Assembly (NCBI GenBank): GCA_031262295.1
Contig: JAISIA010000007.1
Location: 1 to 64,000, forward strand
Direction: 5' to 3'
Source of the DNA: Bacteroidales bacterium
Lineage (GTDB): Bacteria > Bacteroidota > Bacteroidia > Bacteroidales > P3
Length of the DNA: 64,000 nucleotides
Below the pieces are notes generated by a model. That model had not been told where the DNA came from. It worked only from the letters and a program-made list of their open reading frames with translations, and searched no databases. Of this stretch, positions 9,700-20,087 are shown piece by piece. A program made the translations under genes and the position numbers. The stretch's first letter is position 1, and each line of letters starts with the position of its first letter.

Positions 9700-10716
9700 A
9701 TGAACAACGTATTTAAAAAATTAGTGTTTTTATTTGCAATTGTGGTACTATCTGTTTCTTGTATGCAAACTGATGATTTAGATAGTCCAAAATTGGATTT
9801 AAAAAATCTTGAACCATTTTCAGCAAAGAATGCTCCTATAAAAGAGGGTTATCAAACCATAATTTCAGTTGATGGAAAGCAAATCCTTTCAACAAACATT
9901 GAAATGGTTTATCTTTCTCCTAAAAATTCACAAGAAAATATAGAATATATTCCACAAGCAAAAGATGTTATTTACGGAGGAAGCTATGATCATCAATTTT
10001 TGGCTTGCTTTGAAGATACAAGAAGTGGAGATAATGACTATAATGACTTCATAGTTTATATTACACAAGACTTAAACATAACAAAAAATGCCCAAGACAA
10101 AAATTTAAACGATGTTGAAGGCTATATATATTTCCAACCTATCGCTTATGGAGCATCACAAAAGCTTCAATTTGGTGCAATCTATGGTATAAACAACACT
10201 CAAACAGGTTTAAGAAGAGATTTAACAGATACCCTAATTGCAACAAATGTTAGAGGAGAAATGTTTTATGGAGAACCTGATGGGCATCCTTATATAAATA
10301 CTCAAGAAGAAGTTTTCCAAACAAATTCTACTAATAACATAAAAAGAATTTATATAAACAAGCAAGGACTTGCTAAAAACACAGAATTTATCTTTATAAA
10401 TCCATATATAATTAATCAAGGCGTTAAAGATAGTGAAGGAAATTTTTCACAATCTGAACAATTATTCGTTGCAATTAACGTTGATGCTTCTATGGATTAC
10501 ACTCAATTTGTTGGACAAAGCGGTTATCCATTAGGAATAGCAAGTAAGAATAAAATAGCTTGGGCAAAGGAAAAGAAGGATATAGCAAGTATTTATAGTG
10601 GATTTAACAATTGGGTTATAGGAAATACTAATTCATTGGGTCAAGTTACAGATACAACTAACGTTTATAAAGGGGAAGTAACCTTTGTTCAAAACCCTAA
10701 AAACCTAAGTTGGTAA
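9700..10716 (+). CDS. LruC/DUF4842-like domain lipoprotein
   Basis: Lipobox VLSVSCMQTDD; acidic motif CFEDTRSGDNDYNDFIVYIT typical of LruC-domain proteins. Confidence 0.75.
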   Translation: MNNVFKKLVFLFAIVVLSVSCMQTDDLDSPKLDLKNLEPFSAKNAPIKEGYQTIISVDGKQILSTNIEMVYLSPKNSQENIEYIPQAKDVIYGGSYDHQFLACFEDTRSGDNDYNDFIVYITQDLNITKNAQDKNLNDVEGYIYFQPIAYGASQKLQFGAIYGINNTQTGLRRDLTDTLIATNVRGEMFYGEPDGHPYINTQEEVFQTNSTNNIKRIYINKQGLAKNTEFIFINPYIINQGVKDSEGNFSQSEQLFVAINVDASMDYTQFVGQSGYPLGIASKNKIAWAKEKKDIASIYSGFNNWVIGNTNSLGQVTDTTNVYKGEVTFVQNPKNLSW

Positions 10717-10763
10717 ATAAAAAATAGTTCATTTTTAATTAAATTTATACACATCATTCTTTG

Positions 10764-10800
10764 GGCTATCACATTAATTTGTGGTAGCCTTTTTCTTTTT
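10764..10800 (+). terminator. Intrinsic terminator downstream of the LruC-like gene
   Basis: GGCTATCACA-TTAATT-TGTGGTAGCC stem followed by TTTTTCTTTTTTT. Confidence 0.75.
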
Positions 10801-10858
10801 TTACAATAAAAGTCTTTATTTATTTGTAATTTTGCCATATTATTTTACAACACATAAA

Positions 10859-11977
10859 ATGGAAAGAGAAAAAAGAAAAAGAATAACAAAGACGGACAAA
10901 CAAACAAATCAAAAGAAGGTTATCAAGATAAAAAATAATAATTTCTCAGATAGAGAAAAAAGAAATTTTAATAAAGATAATAGAAAGTTTGATAAGGAAG
11001 ATCGCCCCTTTAATCGTGGTGAAAGAAAATCTTATAACGATAGAGGCTCTTATAATAATAGAGAGGATAGAACCTTTAATAGAAAAGATAAGAGTTTTAA
11101 TAGAGATGATAGAAGATTTGATAGAGATGAAAGAAAATTTGATAGGGAAGATAGAAGAAAGGATAAGAATGATAAAAGATCTTTTGATAGGTACGATAGA
11201 AGGAATGATGATAGGGATAGAGACAATGGAAAAAGGATAATAAAAAGAGTTCATAAGGAAGAAGACGAAATAAGATTAAACAAATACATTGCAAATTCGG
11301 GAATATGTTCTCGTAGAGAGGCTGATGAATTAATTAAAGCGGGGACAGTAAGTGTAAATGGTGAGATTATAACACAAATGGGTTATAAGGTGAAAGAAAC
11401 AGATGTTGTCGTTTATGGAGGAGAACGTCTAATAAATCAAGCAAAGAAATACCTTCTATTAAACAAACCAAAGGGCTATATCACAACTCTGGATGATCCA
11501 CAAAATAGAAAAACAGTTCAAGTCCTAATTATGAATGCTTGCAGAGAAAGACTTTATCCTGTGGGTCGCTTAGATAGAAATACAACAGGACTATTGCTAT
11601 TTACCAATGACGGAGATATGACAAAGAAACTTACACATCCTTCCTTTGGAGCAAAGAAAATATACCATGTAGAATTGAATAAGGGACTTTCTTTTGCAGA
11701 TTTGCAACAAATAATGAATGGTATAACCTTAGATGATGGCTTTATTGAGGTAGATGATATTCAATATGTCAATAAGGAAGAAGACAAGAAGGTTATAGGT
11801 GTAGAACTTCATTCTGGCAAAAATAGGATTGTTAGAAGAATATTTGAGCATTTGGGATACGATGTTGTAAAATTGGATAGAGTTTTCTTTGCAGGGCTAA
11901 CAAAAAAGAACCTTAAAAGAGGAGAATATCGCTTTTTAACAGATAAGGAAGTTGCTTTTTTGAAAATGCTTAAATAG
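10859..11977 (+). CDS. Ribosomal RNA pseudouridine synthase (RsuA/RluB family) with Arg/Asp-rich N-terminal extension
   Basis: S4 domain RLNKYIANSGICSRREADELI and catalytic PVGRLDRNTTGLLLFTNDG. ATG at 10859 preferred because the longer ORF start (10781) lies in the terminator. Confidence 0.92.
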   Translation: MEREKRKRITKTDKQTNQKKVIKIKNNNFSDREKRNFNKDNRKFDKEDRPFNRGERKSYNDRGSYNNREDRTFNRKDKSFNRDDRRFDRDERKFDREDRRKDKNDKRSFDRYDRRNDDRDRDNGKRIIKRVHKEEDEIRLNKYIANSGICSRREADELIKAGTVSVNGEIITQMGYKVKETDVVVYGGERLINQAKKYLLLNKPKGYITTLDDPQNRKTVQVLIMNACRERLYPVGRLDRNTTGLLLFTNDGDMTKKLTHPSFGAKKIYHVELNKGLSFADLQQIMNGITLDDGFIEVDDIQYVNKEEDKKVIGVELHSGKNRIVRRIFEHLGYDVVKLDRVFFAGLTKKNLKRGEYRFLTDKEVAFLKMLK

Positions 11978-12035
11978 AAAAAGAAAAACAAAAAGAAAGA
12001 AAAATCCTAAGAGAAAAAGACTGCCTATATAAGAA

Positions 12036-14663
12036 GTGAAAAAAAAGTTTATAAAAACAATACTATATATAGTTGGAATATTATTTTTGTTAATTGTTGC
12101 TTTAATTTCATTTATATTTATAAAACAAGATGAGATTAAAAACATATTAGTTCTACAATTAAACAAACAACTTATAACTCCAATAGAAGTTTCCAATATT
12201 AGCATAGAAGTTTTTACTTCCTTTCCTAAAACATCCCTTGAATTAAATAATGCTATTGCCAAAGATGAGAAAGACACCCTCTTTTACTTTAAAAAAGTAT
12301 ATCTAAGTTTTGATGTTTGGGATATTTTCAATAAGAAATACGATATAAATAATATACTTTTGGAAGATGGTTTTTTTAATATGCATATAGATTCCTTAGG
12401 AAAGGAGAACTATATATTTTGGAAAGAAGGCAAAAAAGATACATCTTCTTTTAAGATTTCCTTAAAAAAGATAAGACTAAAAAACATTAACTATACCTTT
12501 AAAAACGATATTACCAAACAATATTACTCTTTTTTAATATTAAACGCTAAGGCAAAAGGAGACTTTTCTAATAAGGAACAACTAATATCATTATCCTCCT
12601 CTTTGAAATTAAACACTATTAGGATAGATAATCTTATAATAAGGCACAATCATAAGATTTTATTAGAGCTTAGTCTAAATAATAGTACCAAAAATAAAAG
12701 ATTGAAAGTAGAAAAGGGAGAAATTTCAATTGATGAATTACCATTTCTACTTTCAGGAAACTTAATTTATGAAAAGAATAAGGAAAATATAGCCTTAAAC
12801 ATAAAGAGTAATAATATAAAAATTGAAAAGGCAGTTAATCTTTTACCTGAAAAGCAAAGGGATTTCTTTAAAGAATATAAAGGAAGTGGAAGTTTAGCAT
12901 TTTCTTTTGATGCAAATGGAAAAATAAATAAAAAAGAAATGCCTAAGATAACAGCATATTTTAATGTAAATAATGCAAAACTAATAAACAAAAAGCAGAA
13001 AATAAACTTTGAAAACATAGTTCTAAAAGGAAGTTTTTCAAATGGAGAGAAAAGAAAATCCTCATCTTCATACATAAATTTAGATACCCTTGCATTTAAT
13101 TTTAGTGGTGGAAAAATAAGAGGAAGAGCAAGGATAGAAAATCTTAATAAATTAAATATAAGTGCATCATTAAAAGGAAATATTCCATTAGAGGAGTTAA
13201 AGAAATTAATAAACCAAAAAGAAATATCTCTTTTGAAGGGAGACGCCTCCCTTTTTGTAGAGCTTAAAGGAGATATTCCTTCTCTTAAAAAGATTCATAG
13301 AAAAGGTTTTTCTAATATATCCCTCTCTGCAAAGGGAGAGATAAGAAATGCAAACTATGTTGATGAAAGAATAAAAGAAAAAATAAGCAATCTAAATGCA
13401 AATTTTATTTTGGATAATAATGATATAGAAATCAAAAAAGCTTATGGAGAATTTGGAAAAACGGATTTTACTTTTAGCGGTTATTTAAAAAATATACTGC
13501 CTTATATTTTTGATAATAAAAATCCTATAAATATTATTGGTAAAACAAATATTAATAATTTATTTGTTGATGAATTGTTTTCTAATAAAGAAAAGGAAGA
13601 AAGAAAAAGAATAAAAGAAAAAGAAAACACAAAGAATAATTGTAATAAGATAAATATTCCAAAGTTTATAAATTTGAAAATTGATGCCAATATCAATAAT
13701 TTAATCTATTCAAAGATTAAGGCAAAGAATGTTTCTTCAACCTTATTGATTAAAGAAGGGAAAATAAATGCAAATAATCTTAAAATGGATGTTTTTGATG
13801 GTAAGATAAAAGGAGATCTGCTTTTTTCTACTTCAAAACAAGAGGCTTTTTTAAGTGGAAAGGTAAATTTAGATAAGGTAAATATTCAGAAAATGTTCTT
13901 TTTTATGGATAATTTTCATCAAAAAAGCATAACAGATAGGAATATTGAAGGTAAATTATATTCAGATATTAACTTTTCTTTCTCTTTTGATAGTTGCAGT
14001 AATTTCATTTCAGATAAAATTATGCTAAATGCCAATTATAAGATTTTGGATGGAGAACTAAAAGATGTTAATTTTCTTAAAAAACTATCATATTTTGTAG
14101 ATGAAAAAGCATTAAATTGGGTTAAATTCTCTGAAATAAATTCTTCTTTAACTATAAAAAACTCTTGTATATTGTTTGATTTAATTGATATAAGGACAAA
14201 TGCAATTAATTTTTCTTTCTTGGGGCAACACTATTTTAATAATAACATTGACTATAATCTTTCAATAAAACTTTCAGAGCTTTCTTCAAAGAAACATAAG
14301 GAAAAAATGAAAAACCAAGAAAAAATCTTTGGACAAATAGAAAAAAATGAAGATAAGACTCTAACACTATTTATAAAGGTAAAAGGGACTATTGATAATC
14401 CAATATTTAAGTATGATATGAACAAATCCTTAGAGAAAGTAACGGAAAGGCTTAAAAAAGACAAAAAAGCAATAATAAATTCCTTAGATAGGGACTTAAA
14501 ATTGGGTATAGAGCAATCAAAAAAAGACAAAAAATATTGGGAAAAACAAGAAAAGGGTGAATATATAATAGAATGGGATGAAGAAGATGAAAAAAAGGAA
14601 GAAAAAAATCATCAAAATGAAGAAAACTACAAAGAAACCAACTTCTCAATTGAATGGGAGTAA
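12036..14663 (+). CDS. AsmA-like family protein
   Basis: N-terminal TM then KNILVLQLNKQLITPIEVSNISIEVFTSFPKTSLELNNA; GTG start. Confidence 0.8.
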   Translation: MKKKFIKTILYIVGILFLLIVALISFIFIKQDEIKNILVLQLNKQLITPIEVSNISIEVFTSFPKTSLELNNAIAKDEKDTLFYFKKVYLSFDVWDIFNKKYDINNILLEDGFFNMHIDSLGKENYIFWKEGKKDTSSFKISLKKIRLKNINYTFKNDITKQYYSFLILNAKAKGDFSNKEQLISLSSSLKLNTIRIDNLIIRHNHKILLELSLNNSTKNKRLKVEKGEISIDELPFLLSGNLIYEKNKENIALNIKSNNIKIEKAVNLLPEKQRDFFKEYKGSGSLAFSFDANGKINKKEMPKITAYFNVNNAKLINKKQKINFENIVLKGSFSNGEKRKSSSSYINLDTLAFNFSGGKIRGRARIENLNKLNISASLKGNIPLEELKKLINQKEISLLKGDASLFVELKGDIPSLKKIHRKGFSNISLSAKGEIRNANYVDERIKEKISNLNANFILDNNDIEIKKAYGEFGKTDFTFSGYLKNILPYIFDNKNPINIIGKTNINNLFVDELFSNKEKEERKRIKEKENTKNNCNKINIPKFINLKIDANINNLIYSKIKAKNVSSTLLIKEGKINANNLKMDVFDGKIKGDLLFSTSKQEAFLSGKVNLDKVNIQKMFFFMDNFHQKSITDRNIEGKLYSDINFSFSFDSCSNFISDKIMLNANYKILDGELKDVNFLKKLSYFVDEKALNWVKFSEINSSLTIKNSCILFDLIDIRTNAINFSFLGQHYFNNNIDYNLSIKLSELSSKKHKEKMKNQEKIFGQIEKNEDKTLTLFIKVKGTIDNPIFKYDMNKSLEKVTERLKKDKKAIINSLDRDLKLGIEQSKKDKKYWEKQEKGEYIIEWDEEDEKKEEKNHQNEENYKETNFSIEWE

Positions 14664-14765
14664 AACAGCGTTTCCTTTTACTAAATCTTCGTTTAAAAAA
14701 ATTATTTCTTCGTTTTAGTAAATTATTTCTTCGTTTTAAAAACTTAAAACGCTGTTTTATTTTTA
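14661..14765 (-). repeat. 21-bp repeat array A3, overlapping the stop codon of the AsmA-like gene
   Basis: taaaacagcgtttcc..aaatcttcgttt..attatttcttcgttttagtaaattatttcttcgttttaaaaacttaaaacgctgtttta; first TAA is the CDS stop. Confidence 0.75.
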
Positions 14766-14795
14766 AAAAAAACAGCATTTTTTTAGCAAAAAAAT

Positions 14796-14959
14796 AAAGT
14801 TTTTTAACAATAAAACCAGACTTCCGACCGCCAAGCGGCTTTTATTTTTCCTGTCAGAATAGAGTTTTTTAACAATAACACCAGACTTCCGACCGCCAAG
14901 CGGCTTTTATTTTTCCTATCGGAATAGAGTTTTTTAACAATAGAACCAGACTTCCGTTA
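14796..14959 (-). repeat. 65-bp tandem repeat (2 full + 1 partial) of type-II REP-like hairpins
   Basis: (a)(a/g)agttttttaacaataacaccagacttccgaccgccaagcggcttttatttttcctatcggaat at 14796, 14861 and partially at 14926; CCGC-CAA-GCGG hairpin. Confidence 0.85.
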
Positions 14960-14961
14960 GG

Positions 14962-15007
14962 AAAAACAGCAGTCGGCTTCCGACAAAACAGCAGTCGGCT
15001 TCCGACC
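14962..15007 (-). repeat. 22-bp tandem pair of GTCGG-CTT-CCGAC hairpins
   Basis: aaacagcagtcggcttccgac twice in succession. Confidence 0.8.
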
Positions 15008-15011
15008 AAGA

Positions 15012-15959
15012 TTAGAAGATGCTTAGATTTATGTATTTTTTTGGATTTTGTTTAATGTCTTCTATTAGGGCATCAAGTTTTTTTGTGGATGTTTCTAAGT
15101 TTTTGTATAATTTATCATCCTTTATTAGTAGTCCAACTGAGCCTTCACCCCTATTTATTGATTGTAGGATTTGTGAAAGAGAATTTATTGATAAGTTCGT
15201 TTGTCTTATTGTATTTCCCAAGTTAGCCTTAGCTACTGTATCGCTTATATTGCTAAAATTATTTATAGCATTAGTTAGAGCATTACTATTATTGTTTAGT
15301 GTATTTGTAAGGTGATTGACATTTGATATAATTTCTTTGAGTTTTATTTTTTCCTCTGCAATAAGGTTATCCATATTTATGGATAGGGTTTTAAGATTTT
15401 TTGTTGCGATATTTATATTTTCCATTGAGGATTTAATATCATTCTGTGTTTTTTCATCCAAAACATTATTTACATTAACAAGTAATGTATCAAAATGAGA
15501 CATTACGTTATTTAATTTAACAACAACGGGAGTTATATTGTTTGAAAGCTGGTCTATTATTCCATTTTCCACACCCGATTCTATTGTATCTCTTTTTTGG
15601 AATAGTGTTTTTGATATTCCCATATCTATCTTTAATGCCTTTGAACCTAACATATCAGCGGAGAATATCATAATTTTGGAGTCATTAGGTATTTGAATAT
15701 CGCTTGTAATTGCTATTTGTATTAGAAATTTTCTTGCACTATGGTCAATCATAGTTATATTTTTAATGTAGCCAACCTTCATTCCGTTTAGGTAAATATA
15801 GTTTGATTTATATAAACCTGAGACATTGTCAAAGACTGCATAGTAGTTGGTCTCCACATTAAAAATATCCTTTCCTTTAAGGAACATTATCCCAAAATAT
15901 AGCACTAAAATGGTGACTATACCAACAAAACCTACCTTATATTCTGTTTTAATCTTCAT
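15012..15959 (-). CDS. MlaD/MCE family protein
   Basis: TEYKVGFVGIVTILVLYFGIMFLKGKDIF..YYAVFDNVSGLYKSNYIYLNGMKVGYI. Confidence 0.9.
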   Translation of the reverse strand: MKIKTEYKVGFVGIVTILVLYFGIMFLKGKDIFNVETNYYAVFDNVSGLYKSNYIYLNGMKVGYIKNITMIDHSARKFLIQIAITSDIQIPNDSKIMIFSADMLGSKALKIDMGISKTLFQKRDTIESGVENGIIDQLSNNITPVVVKLNNVMSHFDTLLVNVNNVLDEKTQNDIKSSMENINIATKNLKTLSINMDNLIAEEKIKLKEIISNVNHLTNTLNNNSNALTNAINNFSNISDTVAKANLGNTIRQTNLSINSLSQILQSINRGEGSVGLLIKDDKLYKNLETSTKKLDALIEDIKQNPKKYINLSIF

Positions 15960-17182
15960 TACTTATTATTTTTTTCTTTTTGTTTAATTTCAATTTCTCT
16001 TGCCTTCTTTAAATCTATCCTTTCATCATCTAAGAAAGAAACGACAAATGCGTCCTTATAGGTGTTTCTAACTACTTGTTTGTATTGGTTTGCACTTTCA
16101 AAATCATAGAATTTACCGCTTGTATATTTCCAAAGTGAGTTATCCTTGTATTGCCATATACTATCCAAAGAAGAAAATGCTTTATAATTGTTATCATAAA
16201 GAATAGTATCGGTAAGAAATTGCACTCTATAAATTAGTTCTTCTTTATTTTCGTTTTCCTTTTGCAATTTCCTTTCTTCCTTTTGCGGAATTTCTTCCAT
16301 TTTTTCTACAATTGGTTTATCTTTTTGTGAAATAGTTTTTTCATTTATTTTTTTGTCTTTTAGGATTTCTTTTAATGATGGCAGCTCAACTTTTTTATTG
16401 TCCATTTTCATCTTATATTGACCAACGGCTCTAAATATTGAAGAAGCTATTTCATATTGTCCCTTATCGCTATTTAGGTAATTTTCCTCCTTAGTGTTGG
16501 ATATAAAACCTATTTCTGTTAAAACAGCAGGAACGGATGTTTTATATAGGACTAAGTATGGTGCTTGTTTTACTCCTCTATTATGGAGATGAGTGTTTGA
16601 AGAATACTCTTCTTGTATTATTTTCGCTAAGGATAGGCTTTGAGTTAGGTAGGCATTTTGATATAAAGAGAAAAATATGTTTGTTTCTGGTGAATTTGGA
16701 TCAAATCCATCGTAGTTTTCGGCGTAGTTTGCCTCAGTTAATATGTCTGCATTCTCCTTTTTGGCAGCTTCTATGTTTGCTTGGGTTTTGGCAAGCCCCA
16801 TAACAAAGGTCTCAGTCCCTGTTGCATCATAATTTTTGGAAGCATTGCAGTGAATAGACACAAATATGTCTGCCTTTTCTTTGTTTGCCAATTGTGAACG
16901 TTTAATTAAATCAACATCCTTATCACTATTTCTTGTGAATATAACCTCAACATCTTTTAGGTATTCTTTGATTAATTCGCCAACTTTTATTCCTACAGCT
17001 AAGGCAACATCCTTTTCTTGGCTTTTTCTGCCTATTGCTCCCGGTTTATCTCCACCATGACCGGGGTCTATAACAACTTTGAATGTTTTATTTAATGATG
17101 TACTTTGTGCAATAAGGTAATTTACATTAAGAATTAATGTAATAAATAGTATTATTGATATTTTGATTATATGTTTTGGCAT
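15959..17182 (-). CDS. N-acetylmuramoyl-L-alanine amidase
   Basis: FKVVIDPGHGGDKPGAIG, DIFVSIHCNA, PAVLTEIGFISN. Confidence 0.94.
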   Translation of the reverse strand: MPKHIIKISIILFITLILNVNYLIAQSTSLNKTFKVVIDPGHGGDKPGAIGRKSQEKDVALAVGIKVGELIKEYLKDVEVIFTRNSDKDVDLIKRSQLANKEKADIFVSIHCNASKNYDATGTETFVMGLAKTQANIEAAKKENADILTEANYAENYDGFDPNSPETNIFFSLYQNAYLTQSLSLAKIIQEEYSSNTHLHNRGVKQAPYLVLYKTSVPAVLTEIGFISNTKEENYLNSDKGQYEIASSIFRAVGQYKMKMDNKKVELPSLKEILKDKKINEKTISQKDKPIVEKMEEIPQKEERKLQKENENKEELIYRVQFLTDTILYDNNYKAFSSLDSIWQYKDNSLWKYTSGKFYDFESANQYKQVVRNTYKDAFVVSFLDDERIDLKKAREIEIKQKEKNNK

Positions 17183-17362
17183 TATTATTTTATTGTTCTG
17201 CTATATTATTTTTATCCCTTTTGCTCTGCAAATTTAATCTCTTTTTTGTTTATATGCCAAAAAACGAAAATAAAAATTCTTTCTTTGTTGGGTGTTTTTG
17301 CATTTTTATAATTAGTTTTGCAAACCAAAAGTAAGAAAAAGGTTAATTTACATTAAGGAAAT

Positions 17363-20017
17363 TTGAATAGGAATATTTGCTTTTACAATATAATATCCTT
17401 TATTTGTGCATTAGTTTTTATATGCACCATACCTTTTTTTGCTTTTTCTCAACAAGAAAATATAAAGGGCAAGAATGCTTTTGACTCAATCTCTTCAACG
17501 ATTTCTGACTCATTAAACATGGTTTCGGATTCAACAATTTTAGTTTCAGATTCAACAAATAAGGAAAAGAAAAAGAAAACTTTTGAAGATAGGGTTAATT
17601 ATTCTTCAACAGATTCCATTACTATTGATTTAAAGAGTAAGAAAGTCTATATGTATAACAATTCAAAGCTCTCTATGGGTGATTTGGATTTGGAGTCGGG
17701 TTTTATATCTGTAAGTTTTGACACAAAAACTCTTAATGCTCAAAGTATAAAAGATAGTTTGGGTGAGGATGCTCAATATCCTATATTTAAGGAAAAGGCA
17801 ACTGAGTATAAGTCAAAGCAGATTGATTACAATTTTGACTCAAAAAAGGGTTTGATAAAAGGGGTTTTCACTAAGGAAGGTGAGGGTTATTTACATGGAA
17901 AGGATATAAAAAAGATAAATGACAATACTATGTTTATCTCAGGGGGGCAATTTACAACCTGTGATTTGGAACATCCTCACTTTGCTCTTAATTTTTCAAA
18001 GGCAAAAGCTATTACGCAGGACAAAATTATAACAGGACCTGCTTGGTTTTCTATTATGGATATACCCTTACCTCTTGCTATTCCTTTTGGTTATTTTCCT
18101 TTTACTTCAAAAGAAAAGTCTGGTTTTCTAATGCCAACTTATGGATATGCTCAAAATAGGGGTTATTATTTGAGAAATGTGGGTTGGTATTTTGCAATTA
18201 ACGATTATATTGACCTTTCTTTGCAAGCAGATATTTATACCAATTTATCGTGGGCTGCAAATATAAAGTCTAATTATGTGAAACGATATAAGTATAGTGG
18301 AGGATTTGAATTGAGATATGAGAAAAATAAAACGGGTATTGCACAAACTCCATCGTATCAAGACCAAACAGATTTTCGTTTAATGTGGTCTCATCGTCAA
18401 GATCCCAAATCTAATCCCAATAGTAACTTTTCTGCAAATGTCAATTTGGTAAGTAGTAGTTTTAATCAGTATGCAGTAAGTACATCGGACTATTTCAATA
18501 ATACTACAACTTCAAGTATTGCCTATTCAACACGATTTGGCGATAAGGTTTCTTTTACTGCTAATTTGGGAGAAAATTATAATGTAAATACAGGAGCAAT
18601 TAGCTTAGATCTTCCTTCAATATCTCTTTCTACTTCACAATTTCATCCTTTTAAAAGGAAGAAATCAAAGGGAACAACCTCTTGGTATGAGGATATAACA
18701 ATATCTTATAGGACAAACTTGACTAATACTATAAATACATACGATAGTATTTTATTTACAAAGAATGTATTTAAGGCTATGCGAAATGGAATGCAGCATA
18801 CTATACCCGTGCAAAGCAGTATTAAGGTTTTGAAATATCTTAATTGGACAAATTCTATTAATTATACTGAAAGATGGTATTTAAATTCAACAGTAAAACA
18901 ATATAATCCTGTAACGGATAGAGTAGATAAAGACACAATTATGGGATTTATTGCAAATAGGGATGCAAATTTCTCCTCTTCTTTAAACACTCGTATATAT
19001 GGAATGTTTGTTTTTAAGAAGGGATTTATAAAAGCAATAAGGCATGTAATAAATCCTTCAATTAATTTTAGCTATACTCCAAATTTCTCTAATCCTTCCT
19101 TAGGTTTTTACAATTTCTATGTAGATAAAAACGGGAATAAGGTCTATTATTCCAAGACAGAGGATGGTCTTTTCGGCTCTCCTCCAAGCGGAAGTTCAGG
19201 AGTAGTTGGTTTTTCCATAGGAAATAATCTTGAAATGAAGGTAAAATCAAAGAAAGATACGGTAAGTGGGGAGAGAAAGATTGTTTTGTTAGAGAGTTTA
19301 AATATTTCCTCTGGCTATGATTTGGCAAAGGATTCTGTAAATTGGCAACCGCTTAGACTAACTGCAAGAACAACTCTTTTTAAAAACTTTATAATTGGTT
19401 TTTCTTCTTCTTTCACTCCTTATGCTATGGATTCGCTGGGAAGACTTACAAATGAATTTTTAATAAATAAGGAAAAGAAATTATTCAAAAGACAATCCTC
19501 TCAATGGGATTTAAATTTAACATGGCAATTAAGCGGTAAGGGACAAGGAGGAAAAACTTCCGAAAAAGAAAATAAAGATAATCAAGATGAGGTTTCTCCA
19601 ACTGAGATGACCTATTCTCCTTTTGTTAATCCAAATGAAATACTCTCTTCTAAGGTAGATTTTAATATACCTTGGAGTTTAAATCTTGGTTTTTCCTATT
19701 CTCATTTAAGCTCCTTTGTTGTTGCAATTGCAGGATACCAAACAAATAAATCGGCAACCTTTACAATAAGAGGGGAAGTGAATTTAACTTCTAAGTGGAA
19801 GATAGGCTTTTCTTCGGGATATGATTTCATAAATAAGGACTACACATATACGTCTATAGACTTTTATAGAGACTTACACTGCTGGGAAATGAGGATGAAT
19901 TGGGTTCCTTTTGGCTATCGTCAGGGCTGGAACTTCACTATTGCTGTTAAGGCTTCTATGTTGCAAGATTTAAAATATGAGATAAGAGATGACTTTAGAA
20001 ATAGAGTGAATTATTAA
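17363..20017 (+). CDS. LptD-like LPS assembly outer membrane protein
   Basis: Large signal-peptide protein with OstA-like N-terminus (SITIDLKSKKVYMYNNSKL) and beta-barrel pattern; TTG start in ORF track. Confidence 0.83.
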   Translation: MNRNICFYNIISFICALVFICTIPFFAFSQQENIKGKNAFDSISSTISDSLNMVSDSTILVSDSTNKEKKKKTFEDRVNYSSTDSITIDLKSKKVYMYNNSKLSMGDLDLESGFISVSFDTKTLNAQSIKDSLGEDAQYPIFKEKATEYKSKQIDYNFDSKKGLIKGVFTKEGEGYLHGKDIKKINDNTMFISGGQFTTCDLEHPHFALNFSKAKAITQDKIITGPAWFSIMDIPLPLAIPFGYFPFTSKEKSGFLMPTYGYAQNRGYYLRNVGWYFAINDYIDLSLQADIYTNLSWAANIKSNYVKRYKYSGGFELRYEKNKTGIAQTPSYQDQTDFRLMWSHRQDPKSNPNSNFSANVNLVSSSFNQYAVSTSDYFNNTTTSSIAYSTRFGDKVSFTANLGENYNVNTGAISLDLPSISLSTSQFHPFKRKKSKGTTSWYEDITISYRTNLTNTINTYDSILFTKNVFKAMRNGMQHTIPVQSSIKVLKYLNWTNSINYTERWYLNSTVKQYNPVTDRVDKDTIMGFIANRDANFSSSLNTRIYGMFVFKKGFIKAIRHVINPSINFSYTPNFSNPSLGFYNFYVDKNGNKVYYSKTEDGLFGSPPSGSSGVVGFSIGNNLEMKVKSKKDTVSGERKIVLLESLNISSGYDLAKDSVNWQPLRLTARTTLFKNFIIGFSSSFTPYAMDSLGRLTNEFLINKEKKLFKRQSSQWDLNLTWQLSGKGQGGKTSEKENKDNQDEVSPTEMTYSPFVNPNEILSSKVDFNIPWSLNLGFSYSHLSSFVVAIAGYQTNKSATFTIRGEVNLTSKWKIGFSSGYDFINKDYTYTSIDFYRDLHCWEMRMNWVPFGYRQGWNFTIAVKASMLQDLKYEIRDDFRNRVNY

Positions 20018-20087
20018 AAAAATATTTATGTTTGCAAAATAAAACATCTTTTTTTATCGCTTTTATTATAGTATAAATATATTAGAT

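Noticed and set aside
10781-10858. N-terminal extension of the pseudouridine synthase ORF
   Set aside because: Start codon falls within the stem of the upstream terminator; a good ATG follows at 10859.
10946-11254. Antisense and alternate-frame ORFs in the Arg/Asp-rich region (10946-11254, 10989-11240, 11097-11294)
   Set aside because: By-product of purine-rich repeats that lack stop codons in several frames; Ile/Ser-Phe low complexity.
11936-12277. 113-aa minus ORF across the AsmA-like gene start
   Set aside because: Low-complexity Phe/Leu/Ile content and overlap with a supported gene.
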